From DATIKM01 sp035477595 (GTDB taxonomy: Bacteria; Armatimonadota; Chthonomonadetes; Chthonomonadales; CAJBBX01), in the NCBI GenBank assembly GCA_035477595.1, contig DATIKM010000071.1:1-64000 (forward strand): a stretch of 64,000 nucleotides of DNA. Direction: 5' to 3'. The position numbers and the translations under genes were made by a program. Below the pieces are notes generated by a model that worked only from the letters and a program-made list of their open reading frames with translations, ran no database searches and was not told the origin of the DNA. Positions 26,047-34,698 of the stretch are shown here, in pieces. Position 1 is the first letter of the stretch. The number at the start of each line of letters is the position of its first letter.

Positions 26047-26433
26047 ATGACCAGTACGCCCGGTGGTCTCAAGTACTCCACGTCCCATGAGTGGGTCCGG
26101 CTCGAGGGCGATGTCGCGGTGGTCGGCATCACCGACCATGCGCAGGCGGAGCTAGGTGACATCGTCTACCTCGAACTGCCCGATGTCGGACGCCGCATCG
26201 CGCAGGATGAGGCATTTGGCACGGTGGAGTCGGTAAAAGCGGTCTCGGACCTGGTCAGCCCGGTGAGCGGCGAAGTGATCGAGGCCAACACAGGCATCGG
26301 CGACGCAACCGACACGGTTAACCAGGATCCGTATGGTGCTGGCTGGCTGGTCCGCATCCGCCTGAGCGCCCCGGAGGAGGTCGAGGGCCTGATGACTCCT
26401 GAGCAGTACGCAGCCATGGTGTCCGAGGCCTGA
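26047..26433 (+). CDS. gcvH: Glycine cleavage H protein
   Basis: 128 residues, lipoyl carrier of the complex. The lipoylated lysine is K64 in VESVKAVSD. Other hallmarks are LKYSTSHEWVRLEGDVAVVG, ITDHAQAELGDIVYLELPDV and DPYGAGWLVRIRL. ATG 26047 is preferred over the ATG at 26041 because it gives the AAAGGAG site an 8-nt spacing. There is a 90-bp gap to gcvT and a 2-bp gap to gcvPA. I saw no glycine riboswitch in the gap. Confidence 0.95.
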   Translation: MTSTPGGLKYSTSHEWVRLEGDVAVVGITDHAQAELGDIVYLELPDVGRRIAQDEAFGTVESVKAVSDLVSPVSGEVIEANTGIGDATDTVNQDPYGAGWLVRIRLSAPEEVEGLMTPEQYAAMVSEA

Positions 26434-26435
26434 CG

Positions 26436-27770
26436 GTGGGCTTCATCCCACACACCGACCGCGAGAGGGCAGAGATGCTGGCCGCCATCGGGGTCGACTC
26501 GATCGATGACCTCTTCGAGCCGATCCCTGAGCCCCTGAGAATGGCGCGGCCACTTGCGTTGCCGGCGGCGCTCGATGAGAGAGCGCTGCTCCGCCACCTG
26601 GAGCGCCTTGCCTCAGACAACGTGACGATGGACACCCACGCTTGCTTCCTGGGGGCGGGCGTCTACGATCACTTCGTGCCTGCGGTGGTCGACGCACTCA
26701 TCTCACGCGGCGAGTTCCTCACATCGTACACACCCTATCAGCCCGAGATGAGCCAGGGCATGTTGCAGGCGATCTACGAGTTCCAGTCGCTGGTCGCCAC
26801 GCTCACGGGTATGGAGATCGCCAACGCGTCCATGTACGACGCAGCGACCGCCATGGCTGAGGCATGCCTGATGGCCTGTGAGGTGAAGGGCAGCCGGGTG
26901 ATCGGGGTGTCGCGTCTAGTACACCCACACTACCGCCATGTGCTGCGCACCTATGCGGAGTCCTCGGGCGTCGAGGTCCGGGAGCTGGCGCACGCGGAGG
27001 GCGCCACCCAGATGCCCGACGGGGGCGCACCGCTCGCCGCCGTCGTCGTGCAGAATCCGAACTTCCTGGGCTGCATCGAGGATCTGTCGGCCGCGCGTGA
27101 GGCATCGCTCGCATCTGGCTCCATGCTCATCGTGGTGGCTGACCCCATCGCGCTCGCTCTTCTCAGGCCACCGGGGGACTACGGCGCGGACGTCGTGGTG
27201 GGGGAGGGGCAGGGCCTCGGGTGCTCTCCAGGCTTCGGCGGGCCCATGCTGGGCTTCTTCGCGACGAGACGCGAGCTCGCGCGGAGGATGCCCGGGCGCA
27301 TCGTGGGGGCAACGACGGACCTGGATGGGCGCAGGGCGTACACCATGACGCTGCGCACGCGCGAGCAGGACATCCGGCGCGAGAAGGCCACCTCCAACAT
27401 CTGCACCAACGAGGCGCTGCTGGCGCTGGCGGCCTCGGTCCACCTGGCCGTCCTGGGGCCACAGGGGCTGCGCGAAGTCGCTGCCGCGTGCCTCCGCAAT
27501 GCCCACAGCATGGTGGACGCCCTCACGCAGGTGGGCGCTCGGCGCGCATTCGAGCGGCCGTTCTTCAGGGAGGTGGCGGTTCGGCCGCCGGGCCGCCTTG
27601 GGGTGGCGGAGCTCAACCGCCGCCTGCTCCAGCGTGGCTTCCTCGGAGGGTACGACCTTGGCAGCGCCTACGACGAGCTGGACGGATGCTGGCTGGTGTG
27701 TGCCACGGAGAACCGCACGCGTGAGGAGATTGATGGGCTAGCGCAGGCCGTCGCGGAACTGACGCGATGA
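26436..27770 (+). CDS. gcvPA: Glycine dehydrogenase (decarboxylating) subunit 1
   Basis: 444 residues, N-terminal half of the two-subunit P protein. Motifs: GFIPHTDRERAEMLAAIGVD, FLGAGVYDHFVPAVVDALIS, FLTSYTPYQPEMSQGMLQAI, EFQSLVATLTGMEIANASMY, and TREQDIRREKATSNICTNEA. GTG start directly after gcvH; its last base pairs overlap gcvPB (ATGA). It forms an alpha2beta2 enzyme with gcvPB. Confidence 0.95.
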   Translation: MGFIPHTDRERAEMLAAIGVDSIDDLFEPIPEPLRMARPLALPAALDERALLRHLERLASDNVTMDTHACFLGAGVYDHFVPAVVDALISRGEFLTSYTPYQPEMSQGMLQAIYEFQSLVATLTGMEIANASMYDAATAMAEACLMACEVKGSRVIGVSRLVHPHYRHVLRTYAESSGVEVRELAHAEGATQMPDGGAPLAAVVVQNPNFLGCIEDLSAAREASLASGSMLIVVADPIALALLRPPGDYGADVVVGEGQGLGCSPGFGGPMLGFFATRRELARRMPGRIVGATTDLDGRRAYTMTLRTREQDIRREKATSNICTNEALLALAASVHLAVLGPQGLREVAAACLRNAHSMVDALTQVGARRAFERPFFREVAVRPPGRLGVAELNRRLLQRGFLGGYDLGSAYDELDGCWLVCATENRTREEIDGLAQAVAELTR

Positions 27771-29263
27771 GTGATAGCTCCGCACCCCAGGCGACGGGGC
27801 ATCGTAGCGAGCCCGTCCTGATCGAGAAGAGCGTGCGGGGCCGCCGCGGCGTACGCCCGCCGTCGCCGCAGGGCCCGTTGGGGCCTCTGGAGGAGATGCT
27901 CCCTGGGGTTGAGCTCCGGACGGACCTGCCGCTGCCAGAGCTATCCGAGCTGGACGTCGTTCGGCACTACACCGCGCTGTCGCGGCGGAACTACGGTATC
28001 GATGCCGGCTTCTACCCGCTCGGCTCGTGCACCATGAAGTACAATCCGCGTGCCAACGAGTGCGCGGCTCGTAGCCCGGGGTGGGCGCGGCTGCATCCGC
28101 TGACGCCGCCCGCAGCCGTGCAGGGGGCGCTCCAGCTCATGTACGAGCTGAACTGCTTCCTGGCCGAGGTTGCCGGCATGGCCGCAGCGACCATCCAGCC
28201 CGCTGCCGGCGCCCACGGCGAGACCCTGAGCCTCATGATGGTGCGCGCCTACCACCGCTCCCGAGGCGACATGGAGCGCACCTCCGTGCTCATCCCTGAC
28301 TCGGCGCACGGCACGAACCCCGCGAGCGCCGCGCTCTGCGGGTTCCAGGTGCGCCCGATCACAAGCGACGCCGACGGCCTGTCGGACACGCGTCACCTGC
28401 GCGAGCTGGTGGGGGCCGATACGGCGGCAGTGATGCTGACGAACCCCAACACGCTGGGCCTGTTTGAGTCCCGCATCGCTGAGATATGCGCAGTCGTGCA
28501 TGACGCGGGGGGACTCGTGTACTGCGACGGAGCCAATATGAACGCCCTGCTCGGGGTCGCGCGCCCGGGCGAGATGGGCTTCGACGTGATGCACTTCAAC
28601 CTGCACAAGACCTTCGGCACACCGCACGGCGGGGGAGGACCCGGATGTGGCGCCATCGCGGTCGGGAGCGTGCTGGAACCGTTCCTGCCAGTGCCTGTGG
28701 TGGTGCGGCGGGGCAACGCTCTGTATGACCTCTGCCACGACCGCCCGCTGTCCGTTGGGCGCGTCCACTCGTTCTACGGAGCCTTCCTCAATGCAGTGCG
28801 CGGCTATGCGTACATCCGCTCTCTGGGCCCCGACGGCCTTCGCGAGGTGGCCCGGCACGCCGTGCTCAATGCGAACTACGTGCGCGCGCGCATCGGGGGC
28901 GCCTACGAGATCCCGCACAATCGGCTGTGCATGCACGAGGTAGTTGCCTCCGCTTCGCGGCTGAAGCGCCGGTTCGGCGTCCGCGCCATGGACGTGAGCA
29001 AGCGGCTGATGGACCACGGCTTCCATCCGCCGACCAACTACTTCCCGCTCATCGTGTCTGAGGCGCTGATGATCGAGCCGACCGAGACGGAGAGCAAGCA
29101 GACCATTGACGCCTTCTGTGACGCACTGATCGCCATCGCCGCGGAAGCGGAGACTGATCCGGAGGTCGTTCGCGGGGCTCCGTACTCCACCCCGGTGCGC
29201 CGGCCGGACGAGACGGCGGCTGTGAAGCGGCTCGACGTGCGCTGGGGCTCGAGTGGCCAGTGA
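27767..29263 (+). CDS. gcvPB: Glycine dehydrogenase (decarboxylating) subunit 2
   Basis: 498 residues, PLP-bearing half of the P protein. The PLP lysine lies in FNLHKTFGTPHGGGGPG. Other marks: HYTALSRRNYGIDAGFYPLG, SCTMKYNPRANE, DSAHGTNPASAALCGF, LMDHGFHPPTNYFPLIVSEA. Normal length (480-500). It overlaps gcvPA by four bases; lipM follows after 36 bp. Confidence 0.95.
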   Translation: MSDSSAPQATGHRSEPVLIEKSVRGRRGVRPPSPQGPLGPLEEMLPGVELRTDLPLPELSELDVVRHYTALSRRNYGIDAGFYPLGSCTMKYNPRANECAARSPGWARLHPLTPPAAVQGALQLMYELNCFLAEVAGMAAATIQPAAGAHGETLSLMMVRAYHRSRGDMERTSVLIPDSAHGTNPASAALCGFQVRPITSDADGLSDTRHLRELVGADTAAVMLTNPNTLGLFESRIAEICAVVHDAGGLVYCDGANMNALLGVARPGEMGFDVMHFNLHKTFGTPHGGGGPGCGAIAVGSVLEPFLPVPVVVRRGNALYDLCHDRPLSVGRVHSFYGAFLNAVRGYAYIRSLGPDGLREVARHAVLNANYVRARIGGAYEIPHNRLCMHEVVASASRLKRRFGVRAMDVSKRLMDHGFHPPTNYFPLIVSEALMIEPTETESKQTIDAFCDALIAIAAEAETDPEVVRGAPYSTPVRRPDETAAVKRLDVRWGSSGQ

Positions 29264-29299
29264 TCGCCGGCGCGCTGGCGGGCCGATGGGGGATTCGAT

Positions 29300-30091
29300 G
29301 TGCGTCAGGTAGTAGAGACGGCCGCACGCCGGCCGGAGTGGCGGCTCATCATCCACGATGCCGGTTCGCCAGCGTGGAACATGGCGGCGGACGAGGCAAT
29401 GCTCGATGCCGCAACGTCCGGCCTCGCGCCGCCTACGCTGCGCCTGTACCGGTGGTCAAGCGTCGCCGTGTCGGTTGGCCGGTTTCAGTCCATCGCGCGC
29501 ACCGTGGACGCCGAGCTATGCCGGACACTCGGCGTGCCGGTCGTGCGCCGGCCCACTGGAGGCCGCGGGGTGCTCCATGGCGGCGACCAGACGCTGTCGA
29601 TTGCCGCCCGCCGGAGCCATCTTGGGGCAGGGGATCAGGGGATCATCGCGACGTACAGGGCGCTCTTGGAGGGCCTAGTCCACGGTCTTCGCGCGCTCAA
29701 CGTCAGCGCTGCGCCACCGCCGGCGGAGCGCCGATCGGAGCACGCGGGCGACTGCTTCGCCGTGCGCTCGGCGGCCGATCTTGTGGCGGCGGACGGCAGT
29801 AAGCTGGCGGGTGCAGCCATGCGCCAGCGCGCCGGCGCGGTGCTTCTGCAAGCCTCGGTCGTCCACCAGAAGCCCCAGGTGGACTCCGGCCGCGTGTTCC
29901 TCGGCACGCCGGCTTGCCTTCGCTATCCTTTGGAGCACATCGATCCGAGCGCGGTGGAGCAGGCGGTAGTGGACGGCTACCGGCACACCCTTGGTGTGCC
30001 GCTGCACGAGGGTGAGCTGACAGGATGGGAGTTGGAGCGTGCGGGAGTGCTCCTCGCGCGGTACGCGGCGGTCGGCTCTGGTTCGCGTTGA
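29300..30091 (+). CDS. lipM: Octanoyltransferase, LipM type (lipoate-protein ligase family)
   Basis: 263 residues. The biotin/lipoate A/B transferase fold shows in WRLIIHDAGSPAWNMAADEA, LYRWSSVAVSVGRFQ, VPVVRRPTGGRGVLHGGDQT, then DCFAVRSAADLVAADGSKLA. Cys152 fits the nucleophilic cysteine of LipM and Lys168 the conserved acyl-site lysine, so octanoyl transfer from ACP to GcvH is more likely than ATP-dependent lipoate ligation. GTG start at 29300. The position right behind gcvPB supports a role in lipoylating GcvH. Its last bases contain the promoter of the next gene. Confidence 0.85.
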   Translation: MRQVVETAARRPEWRLIIHDAGSPAWNMAADEAMLDAATSGLAPPTLRLYRWSSVAVSVGRFQSIARTVDAELCRTLGVPVVRRPTGGRGVLHGGDQTLSIAARRSHLGAGDQGIIATYRALLEGLVHGLRALNVSAAPPPAERRSEHAGDCFAVRSAADLVAADGSKLAGAAMRQRAGAVLLQASVVHQKPQVDSGRVFLGTPACLRYPLEHIDPSAVEQAVVDGYRHTLGVPLHEGELTGWELERAGVLLARYAAVGSGSR

Positions 30092-30116
30092 CAGGGGTAT
30101 GCCCATGTGATATACT
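30088..30116 (+). promoter_or_regulatory. Sigma70 promoter of the receiver-protein gene
   Basis: Perfect TTGACA at 30088-30093, 17-bp spacer, TATACT at 30111-30116. It overlaps the stop of lipM and starts an independent transcript with a ~100-nt leader. Confidence 0.82.
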
Positions 30117-30222
30117 TCCGCGGTGACCCTGCCAGTGCGTCGTCAACGCGGAAGACGGGCTGTTGATGCGTGTGAACGTGCGCCAACGCCTCCGGCGAGC
30201 TTGAAGGGAGATATCAGCGAGC

Positions 30223-30627
30223 ATGGCGAAGAAGATTCTGGCGGTCGACGACGAGCGTCACATCGTTCGACTGGTACAGGTGAACCTGGAGCGCCAGGGT
30301 TACACCGTCGTAACGGCCTTCGACGGCAAGGAGGCGCTCGAGAAGGTTGGCTCCGAGCAGCCTGACCTGATCGTGCTCGACGTGATGATGCCGTACATGG
30401 ACGGCTTTGAGGTCCTCCAAGCGCTGAAGAGGAATCCCTCGACTCGCGACATCCCCGTGATCATGCTCACCGCGAAGGCGCAGGACGCCGATGTGTTCCG
30501 CGGATGGCAATCGGGAGCGGACTGCTACCTGACTAAGCCGTTCAACCCGATGGAACTGATCATGTTCATCAAGCGCATTTTCAAGTCGCTCGAAGAGGAT
30601 GGCGGCGAGCGCCGCATCGAGATCTAG
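30223..30627 (+). CDS. Stand-alone response regulator receiver domain (CheY-like)
   Basis: 134 residues, a single receiver domain. Acid pocket D9/D10, phospho-acceptor D53 (IVLDVMMPYMDGFE), switch Thr83 (IMLTAKAQD), Lys105 (LTKPFNPMEL). There is no output domain, only a short acidic tail (SLEEDGGERRIEI). No histidine kinase is in the window. It could act as a CheY-type switch or phosphorelay carrier, and a link to the pili or polarity genes in this window is only a guess. Driven by the consensus promoter at 30088-30116. Confidence 0.92.
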   Translation: MAKKILAVDDERHIVRLVQVNLERQGYTVVTAFDGKEALEKVGSEQPDLIVLDVMMPYMDGFEVLQALKRNPSTRDIPVIMLTAKAQDADVFRGWQSGADCYLTKPFNPMELIMFIKRIFKSLEEDGGERRIEI

Positions 30628-30687
30628 CCCGGGGAGCGGCCTGCTTCGTGGACGGCACAGCGTCGGTCAGCACTTCGTGAGGTACTC

Positions 30688-30912
30688 GTGGACAAGGACC
30701 ATCGGACCACTTCCATCGTCATAGGCATCATAGCTGCTGCCGCAGGAATCGCCATGATGGCCTACGCATGGCGATGGCGGCTGGCGGAGCGGGCGATCGA
30801 TCCGACGCTTCGCTCGGTATCGGAGATCCTGGACGACTGCTACGCCAAGGTGAAGCAGCTCCAGCAGAGCGTGTCGCACCTGCCCGGCCCTCCGGCCGGC
30901 GCGAAGGACTAG
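30688..30912 (+). CDS. Small single-span membrane protein
   Basis: 74 residues. After a charged start (DKDHRTT) comes one membrane span (SIVIGIIAAAAGIAMMAYAW) and then a cytoplasmic amphipathic helix (LRSVSEILDDCYAKVKQLQQ). The GTG start has TGAGG 6 nt upstream. The layout recalls small YtxH-like membrane proteins, without a convincing match. It probably shares the receiver gene's transcript (60-bp gap). Confidence 0.6.
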   Translation: MDKDHRTTSIVIGIIAAAAGIAMMAYAWRWRLAERAIDPTLRSVSEILDDCYAKVKQLQQSVSHLPGPPAGAKD

Positions 30913-30940
30913 AGGCACCCGGTTCACTGCCGGGAATGCG

Positions 30941-30975
30941 ACGCGCCGCACGGGCGAGCAGCCCGCGCGGCGCGT
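30941..30975 (+). terminator. Terminator-like hairpin after the small membrane protein gene
   Basis: A perfect 9-bp stem ACGCGCCGC/GCGGCGCGT whose loop contains a second stem GGGC/GCCC. It starts 28 nt after the stop. No T run follows. Confidence 0.5.
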
Positions 30976-31225
30976 TGGCTTGTGAGGCGCCCGTCGAAGA
31001 GGACGGTCAGGCCTCGCTGGCGCACCGGCGACCCGTTCCGGGTCCAGAGCACTCCCGGCGCCTGGTCAACACCCATCGCCCCAGCCTGCAGCAAACGTCC
31101 GATAATGCATATTATGTTGCACGGCGGTGCCGTGACTGGTGATTCCCGTGGTCGTGGGCTCGCTCCAGTGTCAGCAGTCGCGGCCGCCCACTGTCGGGCG
31201 GGACAGGAGGCGAGACCGAGGCCGC

Positions 31226-31250
31226 GGGGGGACTGCGTAGACAGCCCCCC
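31226..31250 (-). terminator. Hairpin downstream of the Gfo/Idh gene
   Basis: GGGGGG plus CTG pairs with CAG plus CCCCCC (9 bp with one bulged A) around a 6-nt loop, 17 nt beyond the minus-strand stop at 31268. It is likely that gene's terminator, although no T run follows. Confidence 0.45.
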
Positions 31251-31267
31251 ACTGCCCTGCGGGTTGC

Positions 31268-32398
31268 TCAGTCGAGCAGAGAGGCGGGATCGCCGTGGAG
31301 CGGAGGAAGCGGATGCGGCCGAACCAGCACGCCTCCCTGCTCGTAGGACTCGATCACCGCCCACGTGTACTCGAGGACGGCAAGCGCGTCGTGGCCGGAG
31401 GCGCGCACGCTTTCGAGAGGGACGCCGTTCGTCACATCCTCCAGGAACGCGTGGATGCGGCGCGAGAAGGTCTGGCTGAAATCCACGATGCCCGAGTTAG
31501 TGACCTCCGGGTCCCGCGAACCGCCGCCCGACATCTTGCTGGGGTCGCCAGCGTTGCTGGGGCTCGGCGCAGGCCAGAACGTGAGCTTCTCGATGCAGTT
31601 CTCAATGCAGAACGTGCCGAGCGTGCCAGCAACCTCCACGCTCCACCAGCCGCCGAGGCCGTAGGTGGCGTCGCCGCGCTGGCTCAGAAGGTAGCCGACG
31701 GCGTCATTGGCGAAGCGAACGTGGATGCTGACCGTCGACAGCATGACGTCGCTCGCCTTGCGCCGGAACCACGGGCGGTTGACGAATGCCTGGACGTGGG
31801 TGATGTCGCCGCAGAAGTGCCGCATCACACTGAAGGGGTGGGTGAGGAACGCTTTGAAGTGCGCGTAAGGGAAGCCTCGGAAGCGCGACGACGCAGTCGG
31901 GCTGTACGTCCCCTCGCCTGCCGAGAAGCCCATCTTGTGCAGGCAGTAGACCAGCTCGCCGACCTGGCCGCTGTCCATGTACTCCTTCGCCTTCTCCGCT
32001 GGCGGTGTGAAGAAGTGGTTCAGGTTGCAGCCCAGGTAGACCTTGTTCTCGGCCGCCGCTGCCACCATCTGACGGGCTTCGCCGATGTCGTTGGAGATCG
32101 GCTTCTCCACGAGCACGTGCTTGCCGGCGGCGATCGCCTCCATCACGGGCTCGAAGTGCCAGCTGCCGTTCTCGTACCCGCCTGTACACACGTCCACGAT
32201 GTCGATCTCGGGCTCGTTGCGCAGCATCTGCGCGACCGACGTGTAGGCGCGAGTGCCGTACTTGTCCGCCCCCGCCGTGGCCCGGTCCTTGACCACATCG
32301 CAGATTGCCACCAGTTCGCCCAGGGAGCAGTTGCTGTAGGCCTCCGCGTGCGTCATGCCGATGCCACGTGCGCCGACGATGCCTACCTTCAGGGCCAT
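31268..32398 (-). CDS. Gfo/Idh/MocA-family oxidoreductase
   Basis: 376 residues. The NAD(P)-binding Rossmann start is KVGIVGARGIGMTHAEAY; the family motif EKPI is in GKHVLVEKPISNDIGEARQM; the substrate domain contains CNLNHFFTPPAEKAKEYMDS and the catalytic-region FPYAHFKAFLTHPFSVMRHF. It probably oxidises a sugar, inositol or sugar acid; the substrate is not predictable. ATG at 32398 with GGAAAGG upstream. Monocistronic: 260 bp of gene-free DNA lies upstream and a convergent gap downstream. Confidence 0.9.
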   Translation of the reverse strand: MALKVGIVGARGIGMTHAEAYSNCSLGELVAICDVVKDRATAGADKYGTRAYTSVAQMLRNEPEIDIVDVCTGGYENGSWHFEPVMEAIAAGKHVLVEKPISNDIGEARQMVAAAAENKVYLGCNLNHFFTPPAEKAKEYMDSGQVGELVYCLHKMGFSAGEGTYSPTASSRFRGFPYAHFKAFLTHPFSVMRHFCGDITHVQAFVNRPWFRRKASDVMLSTVSIHVRFANDAVGYLLSQRGDATYGLGGWWSVEVAGTLGTFCIENCIEKLTFWPAPSPSNAGDPSKMSGGGSRDPEVTNSGIVDFSQTFSRRIHAFLEDVTNGVPLESVRASGHDALAVLEYTWAVIESYEQGGVLVRPHPLPPLHGDPASLLD

Positions 32399-32658
32399 GT
32401 CGAGTACCTTTCCGTTGCGGGAGTGCGACCAGGCGACGGGTCGCCCGCCGCGTTCCGCCCATACTCAGCGACCGCGCCGCGGCATTCCTGCCGGGGGCGC
32501 TGGAAGACGGCGCGAGGAGCCAGGAAGGAGCGGCCGATGGAGGGCCCAGTCCACGAAGCGTCGGGCCCGAACGCCGACGCGCCCAGATCGCCCTTCGCGG
32601 CACGGCTGCGCACCATGGACCGATTCGGCACGATGAGCGGGGCCCGGAGAGGATGGGT

Positions 32659-33189
32659 CTAGGACTTGCGGTCGACCGACTCGAGGACCGACTCCGCCAT
32701 ATAGATCGGCGCTCGCATGCGGAGCGCTATGGCAACGGCGTCGCTCGGGCGGCAGTCCACCTCGTGGTTGCCTGCGGCGCCCTTGAGCAGCATCTTGGCG
32801 TAGAACGTCTCGCCGAACAGGTCATCAATGATGACGCGCTCGACCTGCGTGCCGAGACGGTCAAGCAGGAGCTTCACCAGGTCGTGTGTCATGGGGCGGT
32901 CCGAGCTCTCGCCATCGACGGCCATCATGATGGCTCGAGCTTCGAAGGGGCCAATGTAGATGGGCACTTTGCGCCCCTTGCGGTCCTGGAGGAGCACAAA
33001 GGCCTGGCCAATGCCACCGGAGGTCGGGTCCGGGTGCTCGAACACACCGACCACCTTCACCTCTTTCTCAAAGAGCTGGCGAGGCTGTCGGTTCTCTGGT
33101 TCCAGCTCACCGGGATTGGCGCCCTCCGCGCCCTCGCGGTGCTCTTCGGGCTCCCAGTCGGGAAAGAGGTCCTTGAAGTCGTGCCCCAC
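32659..33189 (-). CDS. Bifunctional nuclease family protein (DUF151)
   Basis: 176 residues. A ~40-residue Glu/Pro-rich N-terminus (WEPEEHREGAEGANPGELEP) precedes a BFN domain: EVKVVGVFEHPDPTSGGIGQ, FVLLQDRKGRKVPIYIGPFE, RPMTHDLVKLLLDRLG, VDCRPSDAVAIALRMRAPIY. Some members cut DNA and RNA, but the activity of most is untested. It is the last gene after guaA-hpt-rho, 42 bp behind rho. Confidence 0.85.
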   Translation of the reverse strand: MGHDFKDLFPDWEPEEHREGAEGANPGELEPENRQPRQLFEKEVKVVGVFEHPDPTSGGIGQAFVLLQDRKGRKVPIYIGPFEARAIMMAVDGESSDRPMTHDLVKLLLDRLGTQVERVIIDDLFGETFYAKMLLKGAAGNHEVDCRPSDAVAIALRMRAPIYMAESVLESVDRKS

Positions 33190-33231
33190 AGGTCAACCTC
33201 CGAGCGACGCCCACACCACCGCGCCCACTCG

Positions 33232-34677
33232 TCAGGCCCCCTCCGTCTTCATGGTGCGGTCGACCATCTTCAGGAACTCGCGGTTCGACTTCGTGTGCTT
33301 GAGCCGGTCTAGCAGAAGCCCGGTAGCCTCCTCATCCGAGAGGCCACTCAGGATGCGGCGCAGTTGCGTCAATCGGCGGATCGTCTCCTCGTCGTAGAGC
33401 AACTCGTCGTGCCGGGTACCGGAGCGAACGATGTCCACGGCCGGGAAGATCCGCCGGTCCGCGAGAGCCCGATCGAGGCCCAGCTCCATGTTGCCGGTAC
33501 CCTTGAACTCCTCGAAGATGTGGTCATCCATCCGGCTGCCGGTCTCGACCAGCGCGGTCGCCAGGATGGTCAGGCTGCCACCTTCCTCTATGTTACGCGC
33601 TGCCCCGAAGAAACGTTTCGGTCGGTAGAGCGCCGCCGGGTCGAGGCCGCCCGTGAGCGTACGCCCGCTGGGGTTGACGGTCAGGTTGCTGGCCCGCGTG
33701 TAGCGGGTAAGGCTGTCCATCAGCACGACGACGTCGCGGCCTGACTCCACCAAGCGCTTGGCCTGCTCCAGCACCATCTCCGCCACCCGCATGTGGTTCT
33801 CGGGCGTCTCGTCGAAGGTGGAGCTCACCACGGTGCCACGGACGAAGCGGCGGATGTCGGTGACCTCCTCTGGCCGCTCGTCGATCAGCAGGACCAGCAG
33901 GACGATGTCCGGGTGGTTCTCTGCAACCGCGTTGGCGACCGTCTTCAGCAGCGTCGTCTTGCCTGCCTTGGGGGGCGCCACGATCATTCCGCGCTGGCCC
34001 TTGCCGACGGGAGAGATCAGGTCGATAAGCCGGCCCGAGATCGCCTCCGGAGTGGTCTCCAGGATCAGGCGCTCGTTCGGGTAGATCGGGGTCAGGTCGT
34101 CGAAGCTGGGCCGGTTGCGCGCGGTCTCAGGGTCCAGACCGTTGACGTGCTCGACGCGCAGCAGGCCGAAGTACTTCTCGGACTCCTTCGGCGGGCGCAC
34201 CTGCCCGCTCACCAGATCACCGGTCTTCAGCGCGAACCGCTTGATCTGCGTCTGCGAGACGTAGATGTCGTCGGCGTTGGGCGTCAGGTTGTTCCTGCGC
34301 AGGAACCCCCACCCCTCCGAGAGTATCTCAAGGACGCCCGACGCAACCTGTACGCCGTTCCGGTCCGCGTGAACCTCGACCACGCGGCGCACGAGGTCCT
34401 CGCGTCGCAGGGACGGATCGCCCTGCACCCCCATCTCGCGGAGCATGTTCTGCAGCTCCTCCGTCGACTTGCCCTCGAGGTCAGCGGCGATCAGCCCCTT
34501 CTCCTCGACTTCCTGGCGACGGGCCAACGGCTCCGCCTGTGGTAGTCTGCGCATAGGTCTCACCATGCTGTCCCCGTTCTTGCGGGCGGATGTCGCGCCG
34601 GCCGGTCGCCGCGTGCGAGCAGAGCGTGTCTCGCCGCGCTGTGCAGCTCGCGGCGGAGGGGGTGATTCAGCTGCCAT
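33232..34677 (-). CDS. rho: Transcription termination factor Rho
   Basis: 481 residues. It has a basic N-terminal extension (~55 residues), Rho-N helices (LIAADLEGKSTEELQNMLRE), an RNA-binding cold-shock domain (GVLEILSEGWGFLRRNNLTP), and a RecA-type ATPase with Walker A APPKAGKT at 234-241, Walker B VVLMDSLTRYTRASN, and Q/R loops (GLDPAALYRPKRFFGAARNI). ATG at 34677, 21 bp after hpt, with CGGAG upstream; an internal ATG at 34569 is an alternative start that skips the basic leader. Third gene of guaA-hpt-rho-bfn. Confidence 0.95.
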   Translation of the reverse strand: MAAESPPPPRAAQRGETRSARTRRPAGATSARKNGDSMVRPMRRLPQAEPLARRQEVEEKGLIAADLEGKSTEELQNMLREMGVQGDPSLRREDLVRRVVEVHADRNGVQVASGVLEILSEGWGFLRRNNLTPNADDIYVSQTQIKRFALKTGDLVSGQVRPPKESEKYFGLLRVEHVNGLDPETARNRPSFDDLTPIYPNERLILETTPEAISGRLIDLISPVGKGQRGMIVAPPKAGKTTLLKTVANAVAENHPDIVLLVLLIDERPEEVTDIRRFVRGTVVSSTFDETPENHMRVAEMVLEQAKRLVESGRDVVVLMDSLTRYTRASNLTVNPSGRTLTGGLDPAALYRPKRFFGAARNIEEGGSLTILATALVETGSRMDDHIFEEFKGTGNMELGLDRALADRRIFPAVDIVRSGTRHDELLYDEETIRRLTQLRRILSGLSDEEATGLLLDRLKHTKSNREFLKMVDRTMKTEGA

Positions 34678-34698
34678 CAGAGAGTGCTCCGGTCAGAG

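Larger units (their letters stand above)
30913..31267. other. 355-bp convergent gap with hairpins and an AT-rich patch
   Basis: No supportable gene. It holds two strong hairpins (listed separately) and one AT-rich patch at ~31104-31117 (ATAAT-GCAT-ATTAT, a 5-bp inverted repeat), which stands out in otherwise GC-rich DNA. Open frames here have no recognisable content. Confidence 0.5.

Noticed and set aside
27941..29356. 471-codon open frame antisense to gcvPB
   Set aside because: It mirrors a clear GcvPB coding frame in GC-rich DNA; the translation is low in hydrophobic cores, rich in His/Arg/Gln, and has no family motif.
31295..32662. 455-codon open frame antisense to the Gfo/Idh gene
   Set aside because: Shadow of a well-supported oxidoreductase; no motif and no ribosome site.
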